11,599 bases of DNA from Candidatus Dadabacteria bacterium. Lineage in GTDB: Bacteria; J088. This document shows, piece by piece, positions 1-6,640 of the stretch (position 1 is the first letter of the stretch; every line of letters begins with the position of its first letter). The DNA lies in NCBI GenBank assembly GCA_003695505.1, contig RFIY01000351.1, positions 1 to 11,599 of the forward strand. Direction: 5' to 3'. The position numbers and the translations under genes are program-made. Under the pieces are notes generated by a model that ran no database searches, was not told the origin of the DNA, and was given only the letters and a program-made list of their open reading frames with translations.

Positions 1-708
1 GAGCTGGGCATCGGCTGGCCCGATGCGGTGGCCGGTGAATTGCAGTTGACGGGTCAGCAGCCCTTCGGCGGGCAGTGGGAGCCGTTCGGCGGTACGATTG
101 CGCTGACCTCGACGCTGACCTCCTCGGTTCACATGCTGATGACGAACGGTGCCGGGCGCATCCTTGCCACGCCGACACTGGTCGCACGCAATGGCGCCGA
201 AGCGGTATTTCATGCCGGTGGGCAGATCCCGGTGCCGGTCGCGACCGGCCTGGGGCAGACGTCGGTGCAGTGGCAACCCTACGGCGTCGAGCTGAGCGTG
301 ACGCCGCATGTCGACCAGTACGGCAACTTCGATCTCGATCTGAGCGTATCGGTCAGCGATCTGGACCCCGGCAACGCCGTGGCGACCGATGCCGGGACAA
401 TCCCGGCGATCCGGACAAGGCGCACCCGTTCGCGGGTCAATCTCGCCGAGGGCGAATCGCTCGTGTTGTCGGAGCTCGTCGATCAGCGTGACGGCAAGAC
501 GATCGGCCGCGTACCCGGCCTTGGCCATATCCCTGTCCTCGGCGGTCTGTTCCGCACGCGCAGCGCGCGGCGGCAGGAAGGAGAAACCTACGTCGTGCTG
601 ACACCGTCCGTGCTGCGGCCTGGCAGTCTGGAACAGGTCGAAACACGCGGCCCGCTCGAGCGCTATCGCGAGGCGGCCGAAGAGACGAAACCGGCAGTGA
701 TCGAATGA
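1..708 (+). CDS. Tad/Flp pilus outer-membrane secretin (CpaC/RcpA-like), C-terminal part
   Basis: Secretins of this type form the outer-membrane ring through which a Tad/Flp pilus leaves the cell. The reading frame is open from base 1, so the N-terminus lies outside the window and about 235 C-terminal residues are visible. The first visible GTG (28) is internal, not the start. The secretin core is recognisable by the stretch GRILATPTLVARNG, then AGGQIPVPV and VELSVTPHV, and by the hallmark VPGLGHIPVLGGLF encoded at about 511-552, followed by the last strand YVVLTPSVLRP. After it comes a charged tail of about 25 residues. Type II and type III secretins share this core; the tadA, tadB and tadC genes directly behind it are what point to a Tad secretin. 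Its TGA overlaps the ATG of the ATPase gene by 4 bp (ATGA, 705-708). No tadZ/cpaE gene separates it from the ATPase. I am confident of the family and moderately confident of the Tad assignment. Confidence 0.9.
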   Translation, partial: ELGIGWPDAVAGELQLTGQQPFGGQWEPFGGTIALTSTLTSSVHMLMTNGAGRILATPTLVARNGAEAVFHAGGQIPVPVATGLGQTSVQWQPYGVELSVTPHVDQYGNFDLDLSVSVSDLDPGNAVATDAGTIPAIRTRRTRSRVNLAEGESLVLSELVDQRDGKTIGRVPGLGHIPVLGGLFRTRSARRQEGETYVVLTPSVLRPGSLEQVETRGPLERYREAAEETKPAVIE

Positions 709-2204
709 CCCGCCTGCTCCAGGTCGAATGGGTGACGCCCAACGGACGGTCACATGCCCGCGTGCTGCGCCTGCCGGCAACCGTCGGTCGAGGGCGGGAC
801 TGTTCCCTCGTCGTCGATGACCCGGGCGTCAGCGACCTGCACTTCCGAATCCTGCCCGATTCCCATGACGCCTGTCGCATCGTCGACGCCGGCAGTCTTG
901 CCGGGATCGCGGTCGATGATGCGCCGTGTGTCGAGGCGACCGCCACGCCGCCGGCGACGATCCGCTTTGCCGGTCATCTGTTGCACCTGTTGCCGGCGCG
1001 CCGCGCGCAGCAATCGGTCCCGGCAGGCGGTAGTCTGGATCGGGACGTGCTGATCGGCACGGTTCGGCAGCGCGTCCAGCAGGAACCGGATCTGGTCACC
1101 GGCGCCGATGCCGAAGTCGTCTTTCGCCAATGGCTCGAAGAAGCGATCCTTGCGGCGGGCGAACAGCCCGAGGCGCACGCGGCGCTGATCGCGGCGTGTC
1201 TGCAAGACCTTGTCGGGCTCGGGGTGATCGAGCCGCTGCTCGAAGATCCCGACGTCAGCGAGATCATGGTCAACGGCCCACGGCAGATCTGGGTCGAGCG
1301 ACATGGCCGGATCGAACCAACCGACCTGCAGTTTGCCGACGATGGCGCGGTGCTGCGTGCGATCGAACGGATCGTGTTGCCGCTCGGTCGCCGCATCGAT
1401 CAGGCCAGCCCGGCCGTCGACGGCCGGTTGCCGGACGGGTCACGTGTCCACGCGATCATTCCGCCACTGGCGATCGACGGGCCGGTGCTGACGATCCGGC
1501 GCTTCCGCAACGACGCTCTCGACCTCGAAGCCTTGATCGAACGGGGTGCGCTCGATCGACCAATGGCGGAACTGCTGGGCGCGGCGACAGCGTGCCGATG
1601 CAACATCGTGATTAGCGGCGGTACCGGCACCGGCAAGACGACGATGCTCAATGCGCTGTCCGAACTGATCCCGACCGATGAACGCATCCTGACGATCGAG
1701 GACGCGGCCGAACTGTCGTTGCGGCAGCCGCACGTCGTTCGGCTCGAAGCCCGGCCGGCCAATGCCGAAGGGCAGGGCGCCGTACCGATTCGTGATCTCG
1801 TGCGCCATGCACTACGGATGCGTCCGGACCGGATCATTGTTGGGGAGTGCCGCGGCGCGGAGGCGCTTGACATGTTGCAGGCGATGAACACCGGTCACGA
1901 TGGCAGTCTGACGACCGTGCACGCCAACAGCCCGCGGGATGCACTGGCGCGCATCGAGACGATGTGCCTGATGGCCGATGTCGGATTGCCGCACGAGGCG
2001 CTGCGTGACCAGGTGGCGCGCGCGATCGACCTGGTGGTTCAGCTTGGCCGTTTCCGGGACGGCAGCAGGCGCATCGTCGAGATCGCCGAGCTGACAGGGC
2101 GCGAAGGGAATGTCATTCAATTGCAGACACTGTATCGCTGGGACGGTGCGACCGGTTGCTGGCAGGCAAGCGGCTACCCGCCGCGGTTCAGGGGGCGGAT
2201 GTGA
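705..2204 (+). CDS. tadA: TadA/CpaF-type pilus assembly ATPase with N-terminal FHA domain
   Basis: This is a hexameric cytoplasmic ATPase of the type II/IV secretion superfamily that powers Tad pilus assembly. It has 499 residues. Residues ~1-98 look like a forkhead-associated domain: VGRGRDCSLVV with G28-R29, then the S43-x-x-H46 signature (VSDLHFRI), then DAGSLAGIAV. These are the phosphothreonine-contact positions, although the usual Asn before the Gly is replaced. The CpaF core follows, with VSEIMVNGPRQIWVERHGRI, the Walker A loop GGTGTGKTT (K311), the Walker B segment RIIVGECRG (E381) and the His box GSLTTVHANSP (H406). All catalytic motifs are intact. The ATG overlaps the secretin stop (ATGA), and its own TGA overlaps the next GTG (GTGA, 2201-2204), so translational coupling is likely. 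The FHA fusion suggests that assembly may respond to Ser/Thr phosphorylation; this is inference. The ATPase assignment is secure and the FHA call is good. Confidence 0.95.
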   Translation: MTRLLQVEWVTPNGRSHARVLRLPATVGRGRDCSLVVDDPGVSDLHFRILPDSHDACRIVDAGSLAGIAVDDAPCVEATATPPATIRFAGHLLHLLPARRAQQSVPAGGSLDRDVLIGTVRQRVQQEPDLVTGADAEVVFRQWLEEAILAAGEQPEAHAALIAACLQDLVGLGVIEPLLEDPDVSEIMVNGPRQIWVERHGRIEPTDLQFADDGAVLRAIERIVLPLGRRIDQASPAVDGRLPDGSRVHAIIPPLAIDGPVLTIRRFRNDALDLEALIERGALDRPMAELLGAATACRCNIVISGGTGTGKTTMLNALSELIPTDERILTIEDAAELSLRQPHVVRLEARPANAEGQGAVPIRDLVRHALRMRPDRIIVGECRGAEALDMLQAMNTGHDGSLTTVHANSPRDALARIETMCLMADVGLPHEALRDQVARAIDLVVQLGRFRDGSRRIVEIAELTGREGNVIQLQTLYRWDGATGCWQASGYPPRFRGRM

Positions 2205-2881
2205 CCGCGGCGTTGCTGATCTGCTGGTGCGGTGCCGTACTCGTCTGGTGCGCTCCTCGTATGCCCCGGCGACTCAGCGCGGTAGCTCCCGCACGCGGCA
2301 CTGTCCGGAACGTCATCGAGCGGATCGCGCGCAAGCGGCGACGTGAGCGGTTCGAAGGACTGCTGCCGGAGACCTGCGACGCGCTGGCTGCGGCGTTGCA
2401 GAGTGGCAGCGCGTTTACCGCGGCGCTTGCGCAATGTGCGCGGACGTTCCCGGAACCGATGCGCGGGGTACTCATCGCCGCATTCGAAGCGATCCGGGCG
2501 GGCGAGACGCCGGCGGTCGCGCTGCGCCGTGCCGGCGCTTCGTTTGCGATCGACGAGTGGCGCATGCTGGTCGACGCGCTCGATGCGACGCTGGCCAGCG
2601 GCGGCGATGTCGCCGGTACACTTCGCCGCGTGGCCGCAACGGTGCGGGCCCGGCGGCGCATCGAATTACGGCTGCGTACCCTGACCGCGCAGGGACGTCT
2701 GCAGGCCTGGGTGATGGGCGTGATTCCGCCGTTGATGCTGCTGGTCTCCCAAGCGGTCGATCCGGTGGGGCAGCAACTCCTGCTCCGTACGTCTACCGGC
2801 TGGCTCATCCTCTTGGTGGTTGGCGTGCTGGAAGTCGGGGCGGTGTTGCTGGCGCGGAAGATCCTGCGGGTCGAGTTGTGA
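2201..2881 (+). CDS. tadB: TadB-like pilus inner-membrane platform protein (T2SSF domain), short
   Basis: This is an inner-membrane platform protein that works with TadC and is moved by the TadA ATPase. The frame is open upstream, but GTG 2201 was chosen because it overlaps the TadA stop in the same GTGA arrangement as the next junction and follows a G-rich stretch (2190-2198). That gives 226 residues. One hydrophobic segment lies at the N-terminus (about 3-18), followed by a basic stretch (KRRRERFEG) and a type II secretion F-like helical domain (about 53-160; LLPETCDALAAALQSG, SFAIDEWRMLVDAL). Two more membrane segments follow at about 168-186 and 201-218. TadB proteins are usually near 300 residues with two N-terminal spans, so this one is compact and seems to have lost one span. 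It sits between tadA and tadC, overlapping each by 4 bp. The family call rests on domain pattern and synteny. Confidence 0.85.
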   Translation: MTAALLICWCGAVLVWCAPRMPRRLSAVAPARGTVRNVIERIARKRRRERFEGLLPETCDALAAALQSGSAFTAALAQCARTFPEPMRGVLIAAFEAIRAGETPAVALRRAGASFAIDEWRMLVDALDATLASGGDVAGTLRRVAATVRARRRIELRLRTLTAQGRLQAWVMGVIPPLMLLVSQAVDPVGQQLLLRTSTGWLILLVVGVLEVGAVLLARKILRVEL

Positions 2882-3729
2882 GCGGTCTGTTGCTGGTGGC
2901 GCTCATCTGCTGGGCGTGTGGCTGGCTGGTGCTCACGCTCGGGCCGGTGGTGCCGCCGCGATTTGCGCACCCGGCCCACATTCACGGCGAGGCGCGCACG
3001 CTCCGCTTCCTGCTTGCGCTCGCCGCGCCGTTGCGGCCGCAGCTCGACCGCAGTCGTGCGGGCGCCGCAGTTGCCGGTCGGCTGCGCCCGCTCGTCGAGG
3101 AACTTGACACGCCGTGGGGCGCGAGCGCAGCCGACTGGTGCGCCGCCGGACTTGTGCTGGCGGGCCTGCTCGGAGGCATCGCGTGGCTGGCTGGCGGCGG
3201 CCCGGTGGTCGTCACGCTGGCGGCCGCGACGGGTGCGGCGATGCCGCTGCTCGTCCTGCGTGACCTGCGCAACGAACGGCGCCGAATGATCCTGCGCGGT
3301 TTTCCCGACCTGCTCGACGCACAGGCGCTATTGTTGCGCGCGGGCCTCGATCCGCTGCACGCGCTGGAGCGCTTCGCGCAGGCACGCGACGGCGCGGATC
3401 CCCTCCGGCAGGAACTCGATCGTCTGCTCGGACTGTTGCGCAGCGGCGTCCGCCTGACCGACGCGCTGGCACACTTCGAGGCCCGCCTCGCGCTCGACGA
3501 GCTGCGCGGCGTGATGGCCGCGTGGCGGCAGGGCATCGAGAGCGGCGCGCCGCTTGCCGAACTGTTTGCGCGAAATGCCGCGGAACTGCGGCACCGTCGT
3601 TTCGAGCGCGCGGAGCAGGCGGCGGCGCAGGCGGCGATCCGACTTGCCGGGCCGTTGCTGATGATCTTCGGGGCGGTCCTGCTGATCGTGCTTGGGCCAC
3701 TCATCCTGCAACTCGGGGGGCTGTTCTGA
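2878..3729 (+). CDS. tadC: TadC-like pilus inner-membrane platform protein (T2SSF domain)
   Basis: This is the second inner-membrane platform protein of the Tad system, the partner of TadB. The frame stays open far upstream, but that part is a shadow of tadB. GTG 2878 overlaps the tadB stop (GTGA, 2878-2881) and is followed directly by a membrane segment, which gives a 283-residue protein of ordinary TadC size. Membrane segments are visible at about residues 2-22, 85-106, 108-127 and 258-279. The F-type domain lies between the last two: GFPDLLDAQALLLRAGLDPL at 141-160, which is the usual opening of this domain, and a helical hairpin around LALDELRGVMAAWRQGIESG. The C-terminus LLMIFGAVLLIVLGPLIL is the typical final span. 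Its TGA shares its last base with the next ATG (TGATG). The downstream partners are not standard Tad genes such as tadD. Confidence 0.88.
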   Translation: MSGLLLVALICWACGWLVLTLGPVVPPRFAHPAHIHGEARTLRFLLALAAPLRPQLDRSRAGAAVAGRLRPLVEELDTPWGASAADWCAAGLVLAGLLGGIAWLAGGGPVVVTLAAATGAAMPLLVLRDLRNERRRMILRGFPDLLDAQALLLRAGLDPLHALERFAQARDGADPLRQELDRLLGLLRSGVRLTDALAHFEARLALDELRGVMAAWRQGIESGAPLAELFARNAAELRHRRFERAEQAAAQAAIRLAGPLLMIFGAVLLIVLGPLILQLGGLF

Positions 3730-4469
3730 TGCGGCGCAAGACAGTGATCATCGAATGGGTCGAGCGCGGCGTGCGTCGCATGCAGCGGTGGGATGGCGAA
3801 CCGATCGTCGTGGGCAGCGATCCAGGCTGCGCGCTTCAGATCGCCAACACGGCGATCCCGGGCCGGGCCATTCGCCTGAAGCGTACATCCCGTGACCGTG
3901 CGATCGTCGAACGCATCGGCCAGGGGCAACATGGACAACCAGACATCGCGTCTGTGGAGATGATCCGCATCCCGGGCGTGGTCGTGGTTGGCCCGGTTGC
4001 GCTGCGTCTTGGCGGTGCAGCGCGGCGGCCGTTGTGGTTGCCCCTTTGCTGCGCGTTGCCGGGACTTGCCGTCCTTGGCCACAGGCCAGCACCAGTCCCA
4101 TCCGCACCGGCCAACGCCGCGGTCGCCACTGTGCCGCGGTTGCCGCCCGACGCACTCGCGGCATGGGCCGCGGCACAGGAACGCGCCGCAGCCTTCGAGC
4201 CCGGCGCGCTGGGGCGGGCGTGGGTCGCGTGGTGTGCCTTGCGCGAGACGCCTGCGTGGGCATCGCAGGCGCCCGACCGTTGTGAGCAGATCGAACAGCG
4301 CTGGTACGAACGACGCCGCGTACTGGTTCGCCAGGTCATTCGCGCCCGACAGCAACGGGATGAAACCGCCGCGCACCTGGCGCTGGAACGCCTGCGTCGC
4401 GAGGCGGAACCGTTTGGCGACCCGGTCGTACAGCAGTTGTCGGGCAGGGCGGGCGGGGGGACGCGGTGA
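3729..4469 (+). CDS. Unrecognised Tad-operon membrane protein with FHA-like N-terminus
   Basis: I do not recognise this 246-residue protein as a named family. ATG 3729 overlaps the tadC stop by one base and fits the coupled spacing seen along the operon. Residues 1-95 resemble the FHA domain of the neighbouring ATPase. IIEWVERG is followed by IVVGSDPGCALQI, matching VEWVTPNG then TVGRGRDCSLVV in the ATPase, with a second Val-rich strand pair (GVVVVGPVALRL) closing it. The phosphopeptide-binding Arg and the S-x-x-H signature are absent, so it may be a structural or degenerate FHA fold. One membrane span lies at about 101-117 (PLWLPLCCALPGLAVLG) with Arg residues before it, so the N-terminus is probably cytoplasmic. 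A Pro/Ala linker (120-140) leads to a helical Arg/Glu-rich C-terminal domain (about 141-240), probably periplasmic. The layout resembles bitopic ring proteins of secretion systems such as the YscD type, but that is only an analogy. Confidence 0.75.
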   Translation: MRRKTVIIEWVERGVRRMQRWDGEPIVVGSDPGCALQIANTAIPGRAIRLKRTSRDRAIVERIGQGQHGQPDIASVEMIRIPGVVVVGPVALRLGGAARRPLWLPLCCALPGLAVLGHRPAPVPSAPANAAVATVPRLPPDALAAWAAAQERAAAFEPGALGRAWVAWCALRETPAWASQAPDRCEQIEQRWYERRRVLVRQVIRARQQRDETAAHLALERLRREAEPFGDPVVQQLSGRAGGGTR

Positions 4470-5614
4470 TGCAGGGCGGCGGCGACGCTCGGCGCTGCTG
4501 GATCTGCACGCGCGATGGTCTGCCGGTCGGGCCGATCGACGCCACCGGCGGGACGGTGGGCGGACCCTCGGCCGACCTGATCCTGCCCGGCTTGTCGGAT
4601 GCGGACGGTCGGGCGGAGCTCTGCTGTGTCGAGGCCGGAATTGAGGTCAAGCTGCCGCCCGGATGGCGTTGCACACGCCGCAAGGGCGAGGGCGTGGCGC
4701 GGATACCGTGCGAACTCGCGGTCGGGCGGCATCGCTTTCGCATGGTGAACGAGTCGGCACTCGGACGGCCGCGCCGATCCCGCTGGCCGTGGCTGGTCGT
4801 TGCGCTGGTATGGAGCGTCGCGGGCAGTGCGGCCGTCTCGCGCACGCAACCACAGCATCCATCCGCTGCGGGCGGTCGATTCACGCTGCGTCGCCCTGCG
4901 CCGGTCGTTGTCGCTGCCGCCATCCCGTCTGCCGCGACAACGGCGCCCACCCGTCAGACGGACGTGTCTCAGGCGTCGACGCGTCCAGCGATTGAACGGC
5001 AGACGGTGGCTGGCGCTGCCTCGGCCGCGCCGCTGCCAGCGGCGGCAGCGGCGCACGCCAGGCAAACACGACAGCCCACGGACGACGAAGGCACCGGTTC
5101 CGCCGATCCCTGCGCACAACTGAGATCGCTGATCGCCAAAGGCCGACTGACAGAGGCGCTTGCGATCGACTGCTCGACCTTTTCCAGCAGACTGCACCAG
5201 CAGCTCGAACAACTGGGCGCGCTTGCCCGTGATGTCCCGGGCCTGCTCGGCGCGGCCGCCGCACGTGACGAGCTGATTGCCGCCGACTGGCTGTCACCGG
5301 CCGCGGCCTCTGCCGTGAATCGGCGTCTTGCGGAACAGACCGAAACGGTACTTGCGCCGATGGTCGGTCAGATTGCCCCCGAAACTCTGGCCCGGATCGT
5401 GCGGCAACTGCATGCGCGAGGTATCGCACTGCGCGCAGACAGCAAAATTCGCAACCATCTGATCGAGGCCGCGGCGACACTCGAAGCACGGGCCCGTGCG
5501 CTCGCGCACGTCGATCCGGACGGCGCGCGCCGCATCTGCGATCGCGTCGTCGACATCGCGCCTCCGGACTCGGCTCCAGGCGCGCGCTGTCGGGACAGCC
5601 TTACCAGCGAATGA
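4469..5614 (+). CDS. Unrecognised Tad-operon membrane protein, FHA-like / TM / helical periplasmic domain
   Basis: I do not recognise this protein by name. It has 381 residues from ATG 4469, which forms TGATG with the previous stop; GTG 4466 one codon earlier is an equally possible start. The N-terminal part (about 10-92) has an FHA-like strand pattern: ICTRDGLPVGPIDATGGTVG, then SADLILPGLSDADGRAELCC, and finally CELAVGRHRFRM. It lacks a convincing phosphopeptide-binding site. A single membrane span lies at about 106-123 (WPWLVVALVWSVAGSAAV) after a run of Arg. A long Pro/Ala/Thr-rich low-complexity linker (about 124-210) follows. The C-terminal domain (about 212-381) is helical and TPR-like, starting CAQLRSLIAKGRLTEALAID and ending with ARRICDRVVDIAPPDS. 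The architecture copies that of the gene just upstream, so the two may be distant paralogues. The last 14 bp overlap the end of a convergent gene. A Tad accessory role is inferred from position only. Confidence 0.75.
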   Translation: MQGGGDARRCWICTRDGLPVGPIDATGGTVGGPSADLILPGLSDADGRAELCCVEAGIEVKLPPGWRCTRRKGEGVARIPCELAVGRHRFRMVNESALGRPRRSRWPWLVVALVWSVAGSAAVSRTQPQHPSAAGGRFTLRRPAPVVVAAAIPSAATTAPTRQTDVSQASTRPAIERQTVAGAASAAPLPAAAAAHARQTRQPTDDEGTGSADPCAQLRSLIAKGRLTEALAIDCSTFSSRLHQQLEQLGALARDVPGLLGAAAARDELIAADWLSPAAASAVNRRLAEQTETVLAPMVGQIAPETLARIVRQLHARGIALRADSKIRNHLIEAAATLEARARALAHVDPDGARRICDRVVDIAPPDSAPGARCRDSLTSE

Positions 5615-6560
5615 TCAGATTGCCACGTGTCGAGCGCCACGGCCGGACGATGCCCAGCGTCGCGCCCGTCGCCGCGCCGACGACGCCGATCACGACCGGC
5701 ACGATGACGCGAAGCCGGCGCTGCTCGGGTGTGGCCGGGGCGTTCCGTTCGAGTTCGCTGCACAGTCGATCGACCGGTTCTCCGGGCCGCCAGATGATCT
5801 GACCGCCAGACGACAGCAACAGCGGCCCCATGGCATCCGCAGTCCAGACCAGGGGGGCGTTGCCGCGCAACCGTTGAATGATCGGCGGCTGAACCAGTGG
5901 TTCCAGATCGCCGGTATCGGAGACGGCGGCGGCCACCTGAAAGGCGCCGTAGTCGAACCCGACCGGCAGTGCAGCGGCGGCCGGGGACGGGATCGTGATG
6001 CCGTCGCGGTAGTCGAGCCATTGACCCGCAAACTGGATGCGCCGTGGCGACGGCACGACGTGCAGATGGTGCGAACCGGAACGCCAGAGACGCGCACGGG
6101 CGCGTTCTGCCGCGTTGCGTACCGCCGGGTCCGCCACCGATTCATCATCCGACAGCATGACCAGTTGCAGCGCCGCTGTATCGAGGCGCGTCTCGTCACC
6201 GAGAAATGCGGCAATACGCGCCAGTAACATCTCTGCGTCGCGGTGAAGCGGGCCGGACTCGCCGCGTGTGCGCATGCGATCGACGACCGGCTCGAGTTCG
6301 TTCAGCGCCGCCTCGGGATCGAGCAGGTTGAACGCACGCCGGGCCGCGGCGATGGACGCCGCCGCTTCGGCCTCGAGACGTTCCTGGGCTGCGGCGTCCG
6401 GTGGTTGCGGCGCGATCGTCGTCGGGCAGCTCGTCGCCCCCGTGGCCAGCTCGGCGCCGTCCACCAGCATGACGACCGGCACGCGCCCGTCGGCCAATGC
6501 CGTGTTCGCGATACAACAAAACAGTGATGCCAACATGGCACCAGACAGGGCTCGAGACAT
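5601..6560 (-). CDS. Unrecognised exported protein with C-terminal membrane span
   Basis: I do not recognise this 319-residue protein. The start at 6560 was chosen over longer versions because it is preceded by a purine-rich ribosome binding site (GAGGGGGA) and begins a clear signal peptide, with a hydrophobic core at about 7-18 and a cleavage site after ALA (residue 23). The mature protein opens with RVPVVMLVDGAELATG. A helical, Ala/Glu/Arg-rich region follows (about 55-160), with a TPR-like rhythm (FNLLDPEAALNELEPVVDRM). Then comes a strand-rich region (about 165-260) and one membrane span at about 285-303 (VIVPVVIGVVGAATGATLG). The chain ends RGNLIIRW. If both hydrophobic ends are used, most of the protein lies outside the cytoplasm and is anchored by its C-terminus. 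It converges on the Tad operon, overlapping the last gene by 14 bp, and is read from its own promoter region. A Tad-accessory role is possible but rests only on adjacency. Confidence 0.7.
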   Translation of the reverse strand: MSRALSGAMLASLFCCIANTALADGRVPVVMLVDGAELATGATSCPTTIAPQPPDAAAQERLEAEAAASIAAARRAFNLLDPEAALNELEPVVDRMRTRGESGPLHRDAEMLLARIAAFLGDETRLDTAALQLVMLSDDESVADPAVRNAAERARARLWRSGSHHLHVVPSPRRIQFAGQWLDYRDGITIPSPAAAALPVGFDYGAFQVAAAVSDTGDLEPLVQPPIIQRLRGNAPLVWTADAMGPLLLSSGGQIIWRPGEPVDRLCSELERNAPATPEQRRLRVIVPVVIGVVGAATGATLGIVRPWRSTRGNLIIRW

Positions 6561-6581
6561 GATTCCCCCTCGCTCGTTCCC

Positions 6582-6609
6582 TTGTTTTTTGGGCAGTCGT
6601 GTATATATT
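6582..6609 (+). promoter_or_regulatory. Candidate promoter of the phospholipase C-like gene
   Basis: A TATATT element (6604-6609) lies 16 bp after TTGTTT (6582-6587) in an unusually AT-rich patch, ahead of the ATG at 6641. The -35 match is weak. The -10 overlaps that of the opposing minus-strand promoter, so the two genes may compete for polymerase. Confidence 0.4.
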
Positions 6610-6630
6610 ACGATAACAATTGAAAGGCAA
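6602..6630 (-). promoter_or_regulatory. Candidate promoter of the minus-strand exported-protein gene
   Basis: Read on the minus strand, TTGCCT (6630-6625) is followed after 17 bp by TATATA (6607-6602). Both hexamers match the sigma70 consensus at four of six positions. The expected transcript would begin near 6595, about 35 bp before the ATG ending at 6560. Confidence 0.4.
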
Positions 6631-6640
6631 ACCGCAGGAA

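Noticed and set aside
2434-2877. Upstream extension of the tadC frame
   Set aside because: It overlaps tadB completely and reads as low-complexity Arg/Gly sequence; GTG 2878 gives a normal TadC length and the GTGA coupling.
2982-4376. 464-codon minus-strand open frame
   Set aside because: It lies antisense to tadC and the following gene, is Arg/Ser/Pro-rich low-complexity sequence without any domain, and is explained by third-position GC bias.
3836-5212. 458-codon minus-strand open frame
   Set aside because: It is antisense to two coupled + strand genes, its composition is that of a shadow frame, and it has no motif or start signal.
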